NCBI GenBank assembly: GCA_008638375.1
Contig: CM018041.1
Location: 17,258,453-17,322,452, forward strand
Origin: Nyssa sinensis
Taxonomy: Eukaryota > Streptophyta > Magnoliopsida > Cornales > Nyssaceae
Reading direction: 5' to 3'
DNA length: 64,000 bases
Both the position numbers and the translations under genes were made by a program. Shown piece after piece: positions 44,860-55,140 of this stretch. The notes beneath the pieces are model-generated. The model had not been told where the DNA came from and did not search any database. It worked only from the letters and a program-made list of their open reading frames with translations. Position 1 is the stretch's first letter; each line of letters starts with the position of its first letter.

Positions 44860-45345
44860 CCTTATGAGACTCTAACAAGAAGAGTCCTAGTGGGAATGAG
44901 ACTGGCAAGAAGAGTCCTACTGGGATTATGACTCTGACAAAAGAGTCCTAATAGGAATGGGACTTTTTCGGGAAGAGTCCTACTAGGAATGGAAATTTGA
45001 TAGAAAAGTTCTACTGAGATTAGGACTCTAACGGAAGAGTTCTACTGAGATTAAACTGACAAGAAGAGTCCTAAAAGGAATGAGACTCTATCGGAAAGAG
45101 TTCTACTGGGAATGAGACTCTGACAGAAAAGTCCTATTGAGATTAGGACTCTAACAAAAGAGTCTTAATGGGAATGAGACTCTGTCGGGAAGAGTCTTAC
45201 TGGGATTAAGTCACTGACAGAAGAGTCTTAATAGGAAATGGATTTTGTCCGGAAGACTCCTACTAGGAATGAAACTCCGACGAAAAGAGTCCTATTGGAA
45301 CTAGGACTCTGTTAGAAGGAGTCTTAATAAAAGTAGGTTTCTTGA
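44860..45345. repeat. About 15 tandem units of 29-34 bp with GAGTC/GACTC arms
   Basis: The consensus unit is AAGAGTCCTACTGGGAATGA followed by GACTCTGACAG. Units alternate GGGAATGAGACT and GAGATTAGGACT middles, and the ends alternate between TCGGGA and ACAGAA/ACAAAA. AGAGTC at one end and GACTCT near the other can pair within each unit. It lies in the U3 part of the Tat-like LTR. Looser related phrases (CCAAAGAGTCTTAC) extend left to about 44690. Confidence 0.9.
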
Positions 45346-45599
45346 CATAATTACCTAATCGTTCCAACCCAATCAAGGGTCACAAAATGAGGTGTCTATA
45401 GAAAGCCCTTATTTGATGGAACTTGCAAGCAAGTGAACGTCAATGCAAGAAAAAAGAGATACCCATTATGACTTTATTGGGATTTTTGATGTGATATGGT
45501 TGGACTCATTTCAAAATGAGATTCCTACGTATAAACCACAGGTGAATCAAACCATTTGTAGTTTGTGCCTAGTAGGAATGAATGTTATCCTTACCGAAT

Positions 45600-46200
45600 T
45601 TTTCTAAGGAGACTCGTCTTGATAGGATTGTTATAAGGTTACACCCTCGAAAATGAATCCTTAGAGTCTACTTGGTAGGAAATGCGATCCTGGAAAGTCT
45701 TTCATAAGCTTTTATTTTTATGAGATGGTTTTATGTCCTCAAACATGTTACCTAAAAGGGAATTTTATCCTAGTAGGTTGATGAGAATGAGATTTACGGC
45801 TTACCCAAAAGGAATGCTATCCTAACAGAATTTGCATCTTTAAACGACTTACATAAAAGGAAACTTCATCCTAATAGGTTGATAGAATATGTCCTTAGAT
45901 GATTTACCTAAAATAGAATTCTATCCTAATAGGTTCATAAGATTGCGATGGACGGCTTATCCAGAAGGAATGTTATCCTAACAAGATTTTCAATTTGTGT
46001 CCTCAGACGACTTACCTAAAAGGGAACTTCATCTTAATAGGCTGATAGAATGTGCCCTCGGATGACTTACCTGAAAGGAAATGCTATCATAACAAGATTT
46101 TCCTAAGAGGAATGTTATCCTAATAGGATTTTAATGAGGTTATGTCCTTAATGGATGGCTTACCTGAAAGAAATACGCTATCCTAATAGTACAATGAAAT
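45600..46200. repeat. Second degenerate tandem array, about 60-65 bp units
   Basis: Repeating blocks read GACTTACCTAAAAGGGAACT, then TCATCCTAATAGGTTGATAG, then AATGTGTCCTCAGATGA-like sequence. At least seven partial units are visible, alternating AAGGAATGTTATCCTAACA and AAGGGAACTTCATCCTAAT variants. The array lies just upstream (in minus-strand terms) of the 3' LTR, where some Tat elements carry amplified repeats. Confidence 0.8.
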
Positions 46201-46340
46201 GTTGTTAATATTGAAAATATTTATTAGAAACTGCATCCTCAAATGACTTTCGTGGAGTAGTGAAGACTCCATGGGGAATGTTTGATGATGACTCACTGGG
46301 AAGATAAAGTCCTAGTACAGTTCTTTAAGAAAAAAGGCAA

Positions 46341-46622
46341 ATGATGACTCAAACTTTGTTGGGGAATGATTCAAATAAACTCAGTGATCCTGACTTGTCA
46401 GAGAAAGTGAGCAGTTATGTCTTGCTAGGGAAATATGGCCCGGATCTTGAGAGACCACTAAAGGAAATGCTATTCACACGTTCTACTGAAAGAATCATGA
46501 GTTACTTGATGAATGGTGGTTTTGAGTTAGTGGGCCAATGCCACCAAATGACACGTCGATTAACATTATCGATTTTGAAAAATTATCGATTTTCCCCCCT
46601 GATGTTCGATATCAAAGCATGA
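46341..46622 (+). CDS. Unrecognised 93-residue ORF before the PMD region
   Basis: MMTQTLLGNDSNKLSDPDLS onward, fairly ordinary composition, no domain I know. It lies between the tandem array and the CCGAT-palindrome leader. It could be part of an additional exon of the antisense ORF, or chance. Confidence 0.25.
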   Translation: MMTQTLLGNDSNKLSDPDLSEKVSSYVLLGKYGPDLERPLKEMLFTRSTERIMSYLMNGGFELVGQCHQMTRRLTLSILKNYRFSPLMFDIKA

Positions 46623-46699
46623 TGGATTTTTAAACATATTTTGGCAAAAAAGACTTGATTTTGCCCAGAAATGTACTAAAATGGGCCAAAATTTGTGAA

Positions 46700-46810
46700 A
46701 ATAGGCCAAAATCTGAAAATGGGCCTGTCCGGCCTCTGTGTGTCAATCGGCACACAGAGATGTGGGATTTTCACCCTCTGTGATCCAATCGGCCACCCGT
46801 GAGTGCCTGG
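46700..46810 (+). promoter_or_regulatory. Palindromic leader 1 upstream of the PMD ORF
   Basis: CCTCTGTGTGTCAATCGGCA then CACAGAGATGTGGGATTTTC, and a further CTCTGTGATCCAATCGGCC. A similar block, preceded by the same GGGCCAAA phrase, lies at 49710-49800 before the second antisense ORF. A promoter or leader role is inferred from position only. Confidence 0.35.
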
Positions 46811-47559
46811 GCAAATTGTTCTAAAAGTTACGATTTTTTGCCTTCCCCCATTGTGTTATATGAGTCATCTCTTATCCCACTTGTTACAATTTTTTCCAAA
46901 GTTGTGCAGGAGGTTAGTTTGAAGTATTTGGCACTTGTTTTAACTATTTGGAAGATCAAACAACTCATTTTTCAACCACAAATCCGAATATATCAAGAGA
47001 AATGGCAAGTAAGGCCATGGTGATTTGGACCCAATGTTCGACGTTGACTAAGATTTAGGGATTTTTGGACCGGTCCATGGAACCATCTTTCGATATAAAC
47101 CAACCTCGGGCTTCTAGAACAACACAAGCTTACTTCAAGAATCGGTGCACCATTTGTCACATCGGTACCGCAAAGGCCAAGTTTGAATTTTCTTAAGTTT
47201 TCTCCCAATTGTTTTGAGATTTTTGAGTTGATTCTTGATGCATTTTCTTCTTTTTTTCATGCTTTGAAAGTGTTTTGTATGAAATTTTAGTTGTTTTCAT
47301 GCGAGGGATATTTCATCCCACATGCCTTTTACGGAAGTGCACACCCCACGACTAAGAAAATGCTCGAATGTCTGTTTTTGTTTTTGTTTTTGTTTTTTTT
47401 TTTTTAGTTTTTTGCATTTAGTTCATGGTTGTTTGGTTTGCTCATGACATTGGAAGGCCTTTCTAACTCATTGGCCTTCATTCTTTGTAAAAATAATTAG
47501 AGATCCATACCCGAGGCTCACGGCAGATATAGTGGAATGGTGGGCCGATTTGCCCGCTC

Positions 47560-48960
47560 GATGCCAATGGCATGTGAGAGCATCCCAGATTTGGTCCATT
47601 CTTGGACCAAATTTTCCATGTCGATCATGACTAGAAGATCCTCTATGCTCTAACCAAGAGATGGAGGGACACTACCAATATTTTTCACCTCCGATTCGAA
47701 GAGGTAGCATTGACCTCACTTCGACTTTTCAAGGATTACAGGCCTTCGGGTTGGTAGTGATTGAGTGCCATGGGACAGTGTGATGCATGATTGGGAGGAT
47801 GAATTCTTTCGAATTTTGGGGTGGCAGCCCGTATTGGCCTCTAGTGGTGCCTTAAGAGTTAGGCACATTTTGGAATCTTTTTGCTACTTGAGAGTGCCAT
47901 AATACTGCTGAAGAAGACCAGTTAACTAGAGCCTTCATACTCTTTGTATTTGAACGGATTGGCCAATGCTAGTAACACCATCCATCTTTGGTGTCTCCCT
48001 ATATTAGAAGACGTGAGCAACTTCAGGTGCTTCAACTAGGAGGCACCGCAATGGAAATTTTATATTGTTGGATATGTGCATTGTCACAGGTGGTCACCAA
48101 AGGGCTTGGTGGTTTTAATCTTATTTGGGAGGTATGACTTTTAAATTCCCACTTCTTTTTTAGAAAAGTCCATTTTGATTAACTTTTCCTGTTTTGACTA
48201 ATTTAGTCCTATGAGGTCATTTAGTTGTTACCCTTCCCATTGGTAGAGGTAGAAGATGTATTTTCCTACATGTGGCACTGGAAAAAGGAGAATAGGCTCG
48301 CTAAAGGGCAAACAAAGTGCACAAATTTTGAGAGGCCTTGGATAAACTCCAAGCAAACATGATTAGTTTCTCTATTCAAGACATTTCTTCAATATGTGAT
48401 ATGAGAAACTCATGTTTTTTCATTTGTGATAGATTCGGTGGAACCAATGGGGGGTATTCATGGCCTCAATTGAGTAGAGTGCTGGCATAGCGCATTGACG
48501 CTTGATTTTGGAAGGCCCTATTGAGAGGGTATACTTCTTGGGCAAGAGGGTGATCCGCCAAGTAGATACGGCTATAAGGATCTTTCTGCCTACTTTCTCT
48601 CCTAACTAATATGAAAGACTTGGATTCTTTTAACTCAGACCTCGATTTCTTGGATCTTTACGAGGAAGTGGTCACGTAATAGTTCTTTAGCTAATTTAGC
48701 CACACTGAAAAATTATTTGGGAGAGTTGATGCCTCCCTTGACTAGGGGTCCACCTCCTCTGCCTAGGCTCAGGAGACCTAGCACGAGTGATTGGTTGTCT
48801 TAAGAGGCTGCCACAATAGTGACCGATGCAGGACTTCTAGTGGCTTTGCCTTATTTCAATGTATTGGTGATGACCGATGACAGACTTTTCAGGCTTAGAA
48901 GGGTTATCTTAGTCGAATTAGAGCTATTGAACGACTACCGGCCCCTAACCACATGACGAG
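47560..48960 (+). pseudogene. Plant mobile domain (PMD) ORF, antisense to the Tat-like element
   Basis: In one frame around 47560-47740 it reads HPRFGPFLDQIF, LYALTKRWRDTTNIFHLRFE then EVALTSL. This matches the PMD opening (ALIERWRPETHTFHLPFGEM-type block). A second conserved block near 47940-48110 reads NTIHLWCLPILEDVSNFRCF followed by N-stop-EAPQWKFYIVGYVHC, matching LRYLPLLEDL...YNWGAAALAYLY. A GGPIERVYFLGKRVIRQ-like tail occurs at about 48500-48560. The PMD is a plant-specific domain found in host MAIN-type proteins and in transposable elements. Stops and frame changes are common. GGGAG/GTATGA at about 48130 may be a splice donor. It runs opposite to pol. Confidence 0.75.
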
Positions 48961-49709
48961 GGCAAGTTTTTTACTTGGAAAATTATTCTTTTTATCATTC
49001 ATTTTTGAATTCTTTGTTGAGACACTTTAGGTGGCCCAAACCATTTGTGAAGAAGCCTATGTGTACATCACGACTTTGAAGCACTAGGTGGCTCAAGTGA
49101 CTATTGAGTTATGGCAGAAATCCATTTATCGGACAGATTTAGACACTGTGAAAACATGATTCCCTTCTTGGAAGGTTTATGCATTAGCTGCATTTTGACA
49201 TTGTGTTAACTTTTGATCTAACACTTATCACTTTTTAGACTGTTAGGGTCTCTCTCTTTAAGAGCATGAATCAAGGACAGGATCATCTCGGATAAGGGAT
49301 TCCTAGTAGGAGACAAGGACGAGAGTCGAAGAAAAAAAGAGGGGGTCAACCGAGTAGCTCCCGCACCTAGTCGGCTAGGCCCAACAAAGCCTCAAGACAA
49401 GTGGTATAGAGCGAGAATGAGGAAACTGAGGAGGAAGAGGCTCCTCCCCATTAGTCTCAATGACAAGATGGAGCATTGTGAGGTTGTCATTTGATGAGAC
49501 TACCCTTTGACAAATATTTGTTTGATGAAAAATTTGTCTTTTTTGGATTTTGTTTTGTTTTGTACAATGGATGATCAATGAATGCACTCATTTCCATTAT
49601 GAATGTGTTCCATAAGCAATACATAAGTAAAAATGAACAATAATTGATATCTGACATGTTTCAAACTTATAAAACAAGAGAAAAATAGTGAAAACAATCA
49701 AAATTGGGC
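48961..49709 (+). other. Degenerate C-terminal region of the PMD ORF
   Basis: Contains a basic low-complexity stretch (reading RRQGRESKKKRGS at about 49300-49345) and an acidic stretch of GAGGAAACTGAGGAGGAAGA (about 49418-49440), as often seen at the ends of such ORFs. Many stops. No further domain recognised. Confidence 0.4.
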
Positions 49710-49800
49710 CAAATGGCTAGAAAAACCTCTATATGCCGATTGGCACACAGAGAATGGGGTTTCCCCAACTTGTGTGTTGATCGGCAGCGGGTCTTGTCAT
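49710..49800 (+). promoter_or_regulatory. Palindromic leader 2 upstream of the DUF7745-like ORF
   Basis: GCCGATTGGCACACAGAG and TGTGTGTTGATCGGC are near-perfect inverted copies separated by about 24 bases. The block resembles 46700-46810. It could form a stem-loop in RNA from either strand. Function unknown. Confidence 0.4.
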
Positions 49801-49975
49801 TTGTAGTTTCGTGACCTGTTGCGCTTTTTGTGTTTTTTTAGAAAATTAGTCTCCTAAATCAACTTGGAAACAAACTTGTGAGGATTCAGGATATATTGTA
49901 AACCCTAGACCTCTCAACTTATTATTTTTAGCCTTTTAACAACTGTATTGTTATATTTTTTGCCTCTTTGCTCTT

Positions 49976-51410
49976 ATGTCTTCTGAAATAATAGATGTTA
50001 TTATTTTTTATGAACAAATCCGTACATGGTTGTACTATCTTGCAAGATTAGAGAAGATTAACTTGGGAGCGTTGAAGCTAAAAGGTCTCTTTTCTCCTGC
50101 TCTAGCCACTATAGACTAGAATCTGTTAATCATTGTTGTCGATTTCATCTAGAAGAAATATATCCTACCTTTGAAGAGTTTTGTACTCTTTTTGACGTCA
50201 CAATTTAAGGTAAATTGATTGTCCTATTTGTACAACGTGGTTATTCTTCCTCTTTGATCTTAATTACTTGACTTGGATGCAGATAGAGCAAAGGAATCAG
50301 TTCAAGGTGAAGATTTTTCCTTATTTTCCATACTGGAGCTTTTCATGAATCAAGTGGCTAGTTGCACTAAGTCGCATGCCTTCGCTCTGTGTGTCATCCC
50401 GATGTTCTTGATTGTCCAAGAACCTGATCAGGTCGATGTTCATTTAATTGATGTTATGACCTAAACTGAATATGGGTAACAACGTGATGGGAATTATTCT
50501 GGCTGAGACTTTGAATGGATTGGACCTGGTTCATAATGGGTCGAATGTTTTCAGAGGTAGCCCCTTGTTGTTAACTATGTGGTTGCGAGATAAGTTGAAG
50601 CTCTTGGCGTCTATAGTTACCATCCCTTATATGTAAAGCACTACTATTCGATGGCCTTGTTGGTGACTAGAAACATTGAAAAGGATTAGTGTGAATTCCT
50701 TGCTCAACTTATACCTTACGATATTGATTGGTCCACCATTCACTGGCAAAGTAGAGCCCCTCACTTACACTTTCCTAGTTACTCTTGCATCATCTTGGCA
50801 AGCTTGAGATAAACCTCTTTTAATTAGCCCATCCAGATATTGTGCCAATTTTGATGTATGCAGGTTGCTCCAAAAACTTGGGGTCCCCACTTCATCATGG
50901 AGAGATTGACTCCATCTGTAACCATCAAAATATTCAAGTGTTGGGAGTATGCTCGTGCCTCATACTTGAGTAATACCGACTATTCCAACAAAGTGCTAAT
51001 GACGGAAAGAACATTTGTGGTGGCTCTAGAACCTAATTAGTGAGAATGAAGAACTTAGGGCTTCTATCCTCTCTAAAAAGACTGGAATAGATACTAACGT
51101 GGACATAACTTCAAAAGTTGAAGCATTCAAAGAAGCTTACAAGGAATTCGAATGATGAGGAATAACGAGGTTGGACTGGGAAGCAGCAAGTCAACCAAAA
51201 GGTGAGATAGAAACTACAACTCCTTTAAGCCTAAAAAAGAAGCACGAAAGACCTAAGAAAAAACAAGAATACAGATGTAGTAATGGTGAACTGGATTTTA
51301 AACGTTTTTATTTGTACGTGGACTCAAGGAGGAATTATCTGGGTTTCATTGAAAAAGATACGGGCCATCGTTTTGAGCTAGAGGGCAAATTGGTTGAGAA
51401 GAAAGAGTGA
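49976..51410 (+). pseudogene. DUF7745-like ORF, antisense to the Tat-like element
   Basis: A likely start at 49976 reads MSSEIIDVIIFYEQIRTWLY and stops at 50117. Another frame continues CCRFHLEEIYPTFEEFCTLF (about 50135-50195), matching the family's F-x-F-x-x-x-E-I-x-P-T-x-E-E-Y block. After a possible 73-bp intron come FALCVIPMFLIVQEPDQVDV and IILAETLNGLDLVHNGSNVF (50385-50560), matching ALAIYGLVIFP...VPAILAETFRSLNYCR. The basic tail is KKKHERPKKKQEYR (about 51215-51260). DUF7745 proteins are plant-specific, of unknown function and frequent in Tat/Ogre elements. The family assignment is from memory of the motifs. Broken by stops. Confidence 0.6.
50210..50282 (+). other. Candidate intron in the DUF7745-like ORF
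   Basis: AAG/GTAAATTGATTG at the 5' side and TTACTTGACTTGGATGCAG/A at the 3' side bound a T-rich 73-base segment, a plausible plant intron. A TAA (50205-50207) lies just before the donor, so the present copy would still stop there. Confidence 0.4.
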
Positions 51411-51869
51411 TTTCAAGAAAAAAGAAGGATTTGATTACCCCTTAGTGACGAAGATTTTTTTTTATAAAGGAAATTAGTTCCATGTTAGACTTAGGCCAAG
51501 TTGATAGGGATTTTACCTGTTATTGAATAAAAGATGATCATTTAACTTTTGGATTCGAAAGAATGAAACTTTTATTACAATTTTTGATACCGTAGTCACA
51601 GTAACTTTGTGAACTACATATGTACCCCTATATTGCATGTGTAGTAAGATGAAGTGTAGGAGGGTTAGGTTGTCGTAGTTTAATACAATGGGCAGCTAAC
51701 CGCTAAGAAAAATACTTTGTAAGCTGGTCCAAGGTTTGTAGGTGATGAAAACTCATCTCCATCTATATTTGCAAGCCACACTACTCCCCCTAGTGGCTAT
51801 GGATTAAATAATGAATGGGCCACTTTAGTTGGGCCTCAATTTTCCCTTGGGTCAAGCACCGATGCTCGA
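51411..51869. other. Junction between the antisense ORF and the end of pol
   Basis: Two convergent reading directions meet here: the plus-strand ORF ends near 51410 and the minus-strand pol ends near 51870. No terminator or repeat was recognised. Confidence 0.5.
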
Positions 51870-52700
51870 TTTTATTTTAAGACCAAATCTGAAACTTTCA
51901 GACCTCTCATTTTCATATTCTTTTTAAAGGCTCGGGCTACCCTTCTGTGATATCCCTGTGTTTGATGCAAAGCTCTAAGTTGTCTCTCATCTAGGAAGGC
52001 TAACTCGTAATATCTGTTTTGTAACCAAGGAATTTCGGCAATTTGATTCTCAAGAAGCACCTTGAGTGAGGGTAGTTCTAGCTCAATAGGTAATATGGTC
52101 TCCATCCCATATGTCAAGGAGTATAGTGTTTCTTCATAGGAGTTTTGATAGAGGTACCCCACAAAGCAAAAAGGAGTCTTTTGTGCCATTTTCTGCTGGT
52201 TTCCGTTGTCTTCCTCAAGATGTTCTTTAGAGTTTTGTGTGCTGCTTCTACCACCCCATTTGTTTTAGTTTAGCAAGGTGAGGAATGATAATGGGTGATT
52301 CTGAACTCTTCGACCAAATTAGTGACTTCCCCTTTGAAGTGCAAGCCATTGTCCTGAAATTAGTTCGTGGGGTACTCCATACCAGGCAAATAATGTTCAT
52401 CCTAATGAACTGAGCCACTTTCTTGCCAATGAGGATTGCGTAAGAAGCAACCTCTACCCACTTGGTGAAATAATTGATGGCTCCCAAAATGAATTCATGG
52501 CCGCTAGAGGCTTTTTGTATGATTTTGCCAATGATATCTATTCCCCAAGTTGCAAAGAGCCAGGGAGATGTCAAATTGTACAACTCCCGAGGAGAGAGAT
52601 GCTACAGATTGGCATGTATCTGGCATTTGTGGCACTTTCTTACAAAAAATAATGCAATCTTCATCCATGGTATTCCAATAGTATCCTTGTCAGACTATTT
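51870..52700 (-). pseudogene. pol: Tat-like Gypsy integrase
   Basis: On the minus strand SPWLFATWGIDIIGKIIQKA and NYFTKWVEVASYAIL (52440-52570) are the integrase core around its first catalytic Asp. Downstream come SLTYGMETILPIELELPSLK and RQLRALHQTQGYHRRVARAF (51872-52140), the conserved C-terminal stretch seen in plant Tat/Athila integrases. A frame change and a stop near 52248 separate the two parts, and the second catalytic region reads poorly. Not functional. Confidence 0.88.
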
Positions 52701-53979
52701 TCTTGGCTAGCATGTGTCTATTCATGTGACGGTCACAAACCCCTTCGTAAACTTCTGACATGATGTGTTTGGCCTCTTGTTGTCTAAGCACAATAGATGT
52801 ACACCGTTGAAGGATCTCTTGGAAATTTTTACTCCATAGATGATAAATTGGGTAGCCCATAGTTTTAAGGTTGCTTTATCTCCCTTGGTATATCCTTCAG
52901 GGTACCGTGAGTGTTTGATGAATGACCAAACTTCGTCGTACCAAAATAGAGATGTTGAGCTATTCAGTGACCTCATTGATACCACAATAGTATATTGAAA
53001 TTTTTTGAGTCTGTACCATGAGTGGTTTAACGGTGGCCTCTTCTAGAATGTCTACCATAAAGGCGAGGTAGCTAGGACATCTGTGAAAATGTTCTTGTTC
53101 CCAGGTATGTCGTGGAACTAGACATCTTTGAATTTGTTCATCACCGTCTCTAGATATCGGTGGTAAGGTAGGAGTTTCTTCTCTTTGATTTTCCACTTCT
53201 TTTGAACTTGACCAATAACGAGGATAGAGTCCCCATACACATCTAAGAATTCGAATTTCAATTCCAAAGCTACTTATAGACCCACTATACAAGTTTTTTA
53301 TTTTGTGGTGTTATTGGTAGAAAAATATTGCAACTTCATGGCTAAAGGTGTGTCTGACCCATCTGGGTCTATTAAGAGCATGTCAATGCCATACCCTTTC
53401 TTATTGGTAGCACCGTCAAAGAAAATACACCAATTGTCCTCTTGAATTTGTGTAATTTCTTCATTTGAGAATTTATTTTCCCTAACAATTTGACCCTCGA
53501 TTGGGCAATCTGCTAAGTAAAATCAGCTACGGCCTTTCCCTTGATGGATTTCTGAGTTATATAAACTATGTCAAATTTGAAAAACAATAGTAGCCATCGA
53601 GCAGTGAGGCTTGACAAAGTCAGTTTTTCAAAAATTTAATTTATAGAATCCATGCAAGAAATCATGTGTATTGTAGGCCATCATATAATGGCGAAGCTTT
53701 TGAGTGACCCAAACAAGAGTGCATGTCTTTTCAAGGGCGTTGTAGTTTTGCTCATAGGAGATTAATTTTCGGCTCACATAGTATATGGAATTTTCCTTTG
53801 TTTCATGTGTTTAATCTTGGGCCAACATGGCCCCGACAACCATATTAATTATTGTGAGGTAGATTAATAAAGGAAAGCAAGGTTGTGGAGGTACCAGAAC
53901 TAGTGGATTAGTTAGATACTCTTTGATCATTTGAAAATTTTCTTGACATGAGTGGTTCCACTTTTTGGGAGAATCCTTC
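52701..53979 (-). pseudogene. pol: Tat-like Gypsy RNase H region and the end of RT
   Basis: Minus-strand pieces include KFHILCEPKINLL and HSCLGHSKASPLYD-like stretches (about 53690-53790), degraded from the RNase H block with ISYEKNY and LRHYMLAY in intact relatives. IEGQIVREINSQ (about 53470-53500) has lost the ADYLAD neighbourhood to stops. The second RNase H-like domain and integrase zinc-finger area follow (52722-53292) with many stops. The sequence breaks off at 53979 beside the next LTR, leaving RT proper, protease and gag absent. Confidence 0.7.
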
Positions 53980-55140
53980 TATCATGCCCCAAAGACCCGA
54001 GGGTGATCTTGTAAATAAAGGTCAAACTAAATAAACAATTTTCGTATATCTCAACCACCCTGTGATTAGCATATTCTCACTTGAGTTTTCATAACATAAA
54101 TATTCATTCACATTCCGTATATATAATTCGACAAGGTTTCCATATAAAAATTCCAACAGTATATTCATCCAGTGATTACTATTCAAAGTCAAAAGAATAC
54201 TAATCACATTGAGGCTTCTAAGTCTTCACATTAGTATATAAAGACCATAAGGACTTTTACATTCCCAAAAAATAACAAAAGATCAAATTGAAGTTGTGAA
54301 TTTAATTACATCCCAAAAAAATAAACATAAGAGTCCCATAAGAGATGTCTTTATAATCTATGTCATCAAGGCACTAGCTCATTGTCGTTACCTGCATTTG
54401 GTAAGGGTCAAAACAACAACCCCAGTAGAGCAACTAAACAAAGGGAAGAATAAACGGTAACAAGTGTAGTGTCAAGCAAGTATCACCATGCATTTCAATT
54501 TGATAACATTTATTGTGTAATCTAACATAATAAAAATATCAATACAACAATAATTGCACAATTCAATTCTTACATAGCACAAAAGGAGGCTCTTAGATTA
54601 TCATCATGTTACTCATCTCAATGGCACTACTTTTTACTTCCACTTCTTCCGTAATCTTTCAAGACTACCTAATGGCCCTCGGTTGAGCCTGAGTACTTTT
54701 CGGGCTACTAACCCGATGAAAATATACGACCACCCGCGCGAGGTTAAGGTTCGTAACCGAAGGGTGACACAATCCCCTGTCACAAAACCCCGAGTAACTA
54801 TCCATAACTTCTCCTTTCTCAACTTGTAAATTCTTCATTCATTTCTTCCTCTTTCTCAACCCTTCAACTATCTTACATTTCTATTCATCCATCTCAAAGC
54901 ATTTATTTAATCTTTGATTCAAATGAATGGCAGCCAAGGGAATAATATCATTCACATCAAAGGAAAAGCACCACATACACAATACAACCAATAATTTCAC
55001 AATACAACATCATCACAATCATTTAAGCATTTTATCAAACACTTTGTAGGCATATTATAACACCTCGACCCAATTAAGCAAAGCAATGAACGATAATGAC
55101 AATTTTAAACCTTTTGGTTCCCTCCTATTTATAAAGCTAA
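53980..55140 (-). mobile_element. Chromovirus-type Gypsy LTR (partial or solo)
   Basis: On the minus strand the end reads CCTCGGGTCTTTGGGGCATG then ATA, parallel to CGGGGCACAACA at 28446. ACTGGGGTTGTTGTTTTGAC, GTGTCACCC, GGGTGGTCGTA and ATCGGGTTAGTAGCCC occur in an order that matches 27250-27700 in the other LTR. A TATA box (TATAAATA, minus) lies at 55126-55133. U3 must extend further right, but its edge was not found. It inserted into, or next to, the Tat-like element. Confidence 0.55.

Larger units (their letters stand above)
43193..45402 (-). repeat. 3' LTR of the Tat-like element
   Basis: On the minus strand it starts TATAGACACCTCATTTTGTG at 45402 (first G changed to A) and ends GGTGACGCCCA at 43193. 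It holds a TATA box on the minus strand at 43925-43932, so U3 lies to the right and includes the GAGTC repeats, and R-U5 lies to the left. The left part (43200-43560) has GGGGTCCCGACTGTCTCC and GTGTTAGGCACCCACCC, phrases common in Ogre/Tat LTRs. The other LTR is missing, so boundaries rest on these motifs only. Confidence 0.6.
43193..53979 (-). mobile_element. Tat-like Gypsy retrotransposon, 5'-truncated, with two antisense ORFs
   Basis: Minus-strand order: (5' end missing) RNase H and integrase (53979-51870), then an interval with two plus-strand ORF regions (DUF7745-like 49976-51410, PMD 47560-48960), a tandem-repeat zone (46200-45600), and a 3' LTR (45402-43193). Pol after a Gypsy RT/RNase H order, the TATAGACACCTCATTTTGTG LTR start (canonically TGTAGACACC) and extra ORFs beyond pol point to the Tat lineage, where antisense extra ORFs and amplified tandem repeats are known. 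The 5' portion is lost at 53980, exactly where a chromovirus-type LTR begins. Confidence 0.75.

Noticed and set aside
46341..46622. Host gene candidate
   Set aside because: No recognisable domain, and it is embedded between retroelement repeats and an antisense retroelement ORF. Kept only as a low-confidence hypothetical ORF.
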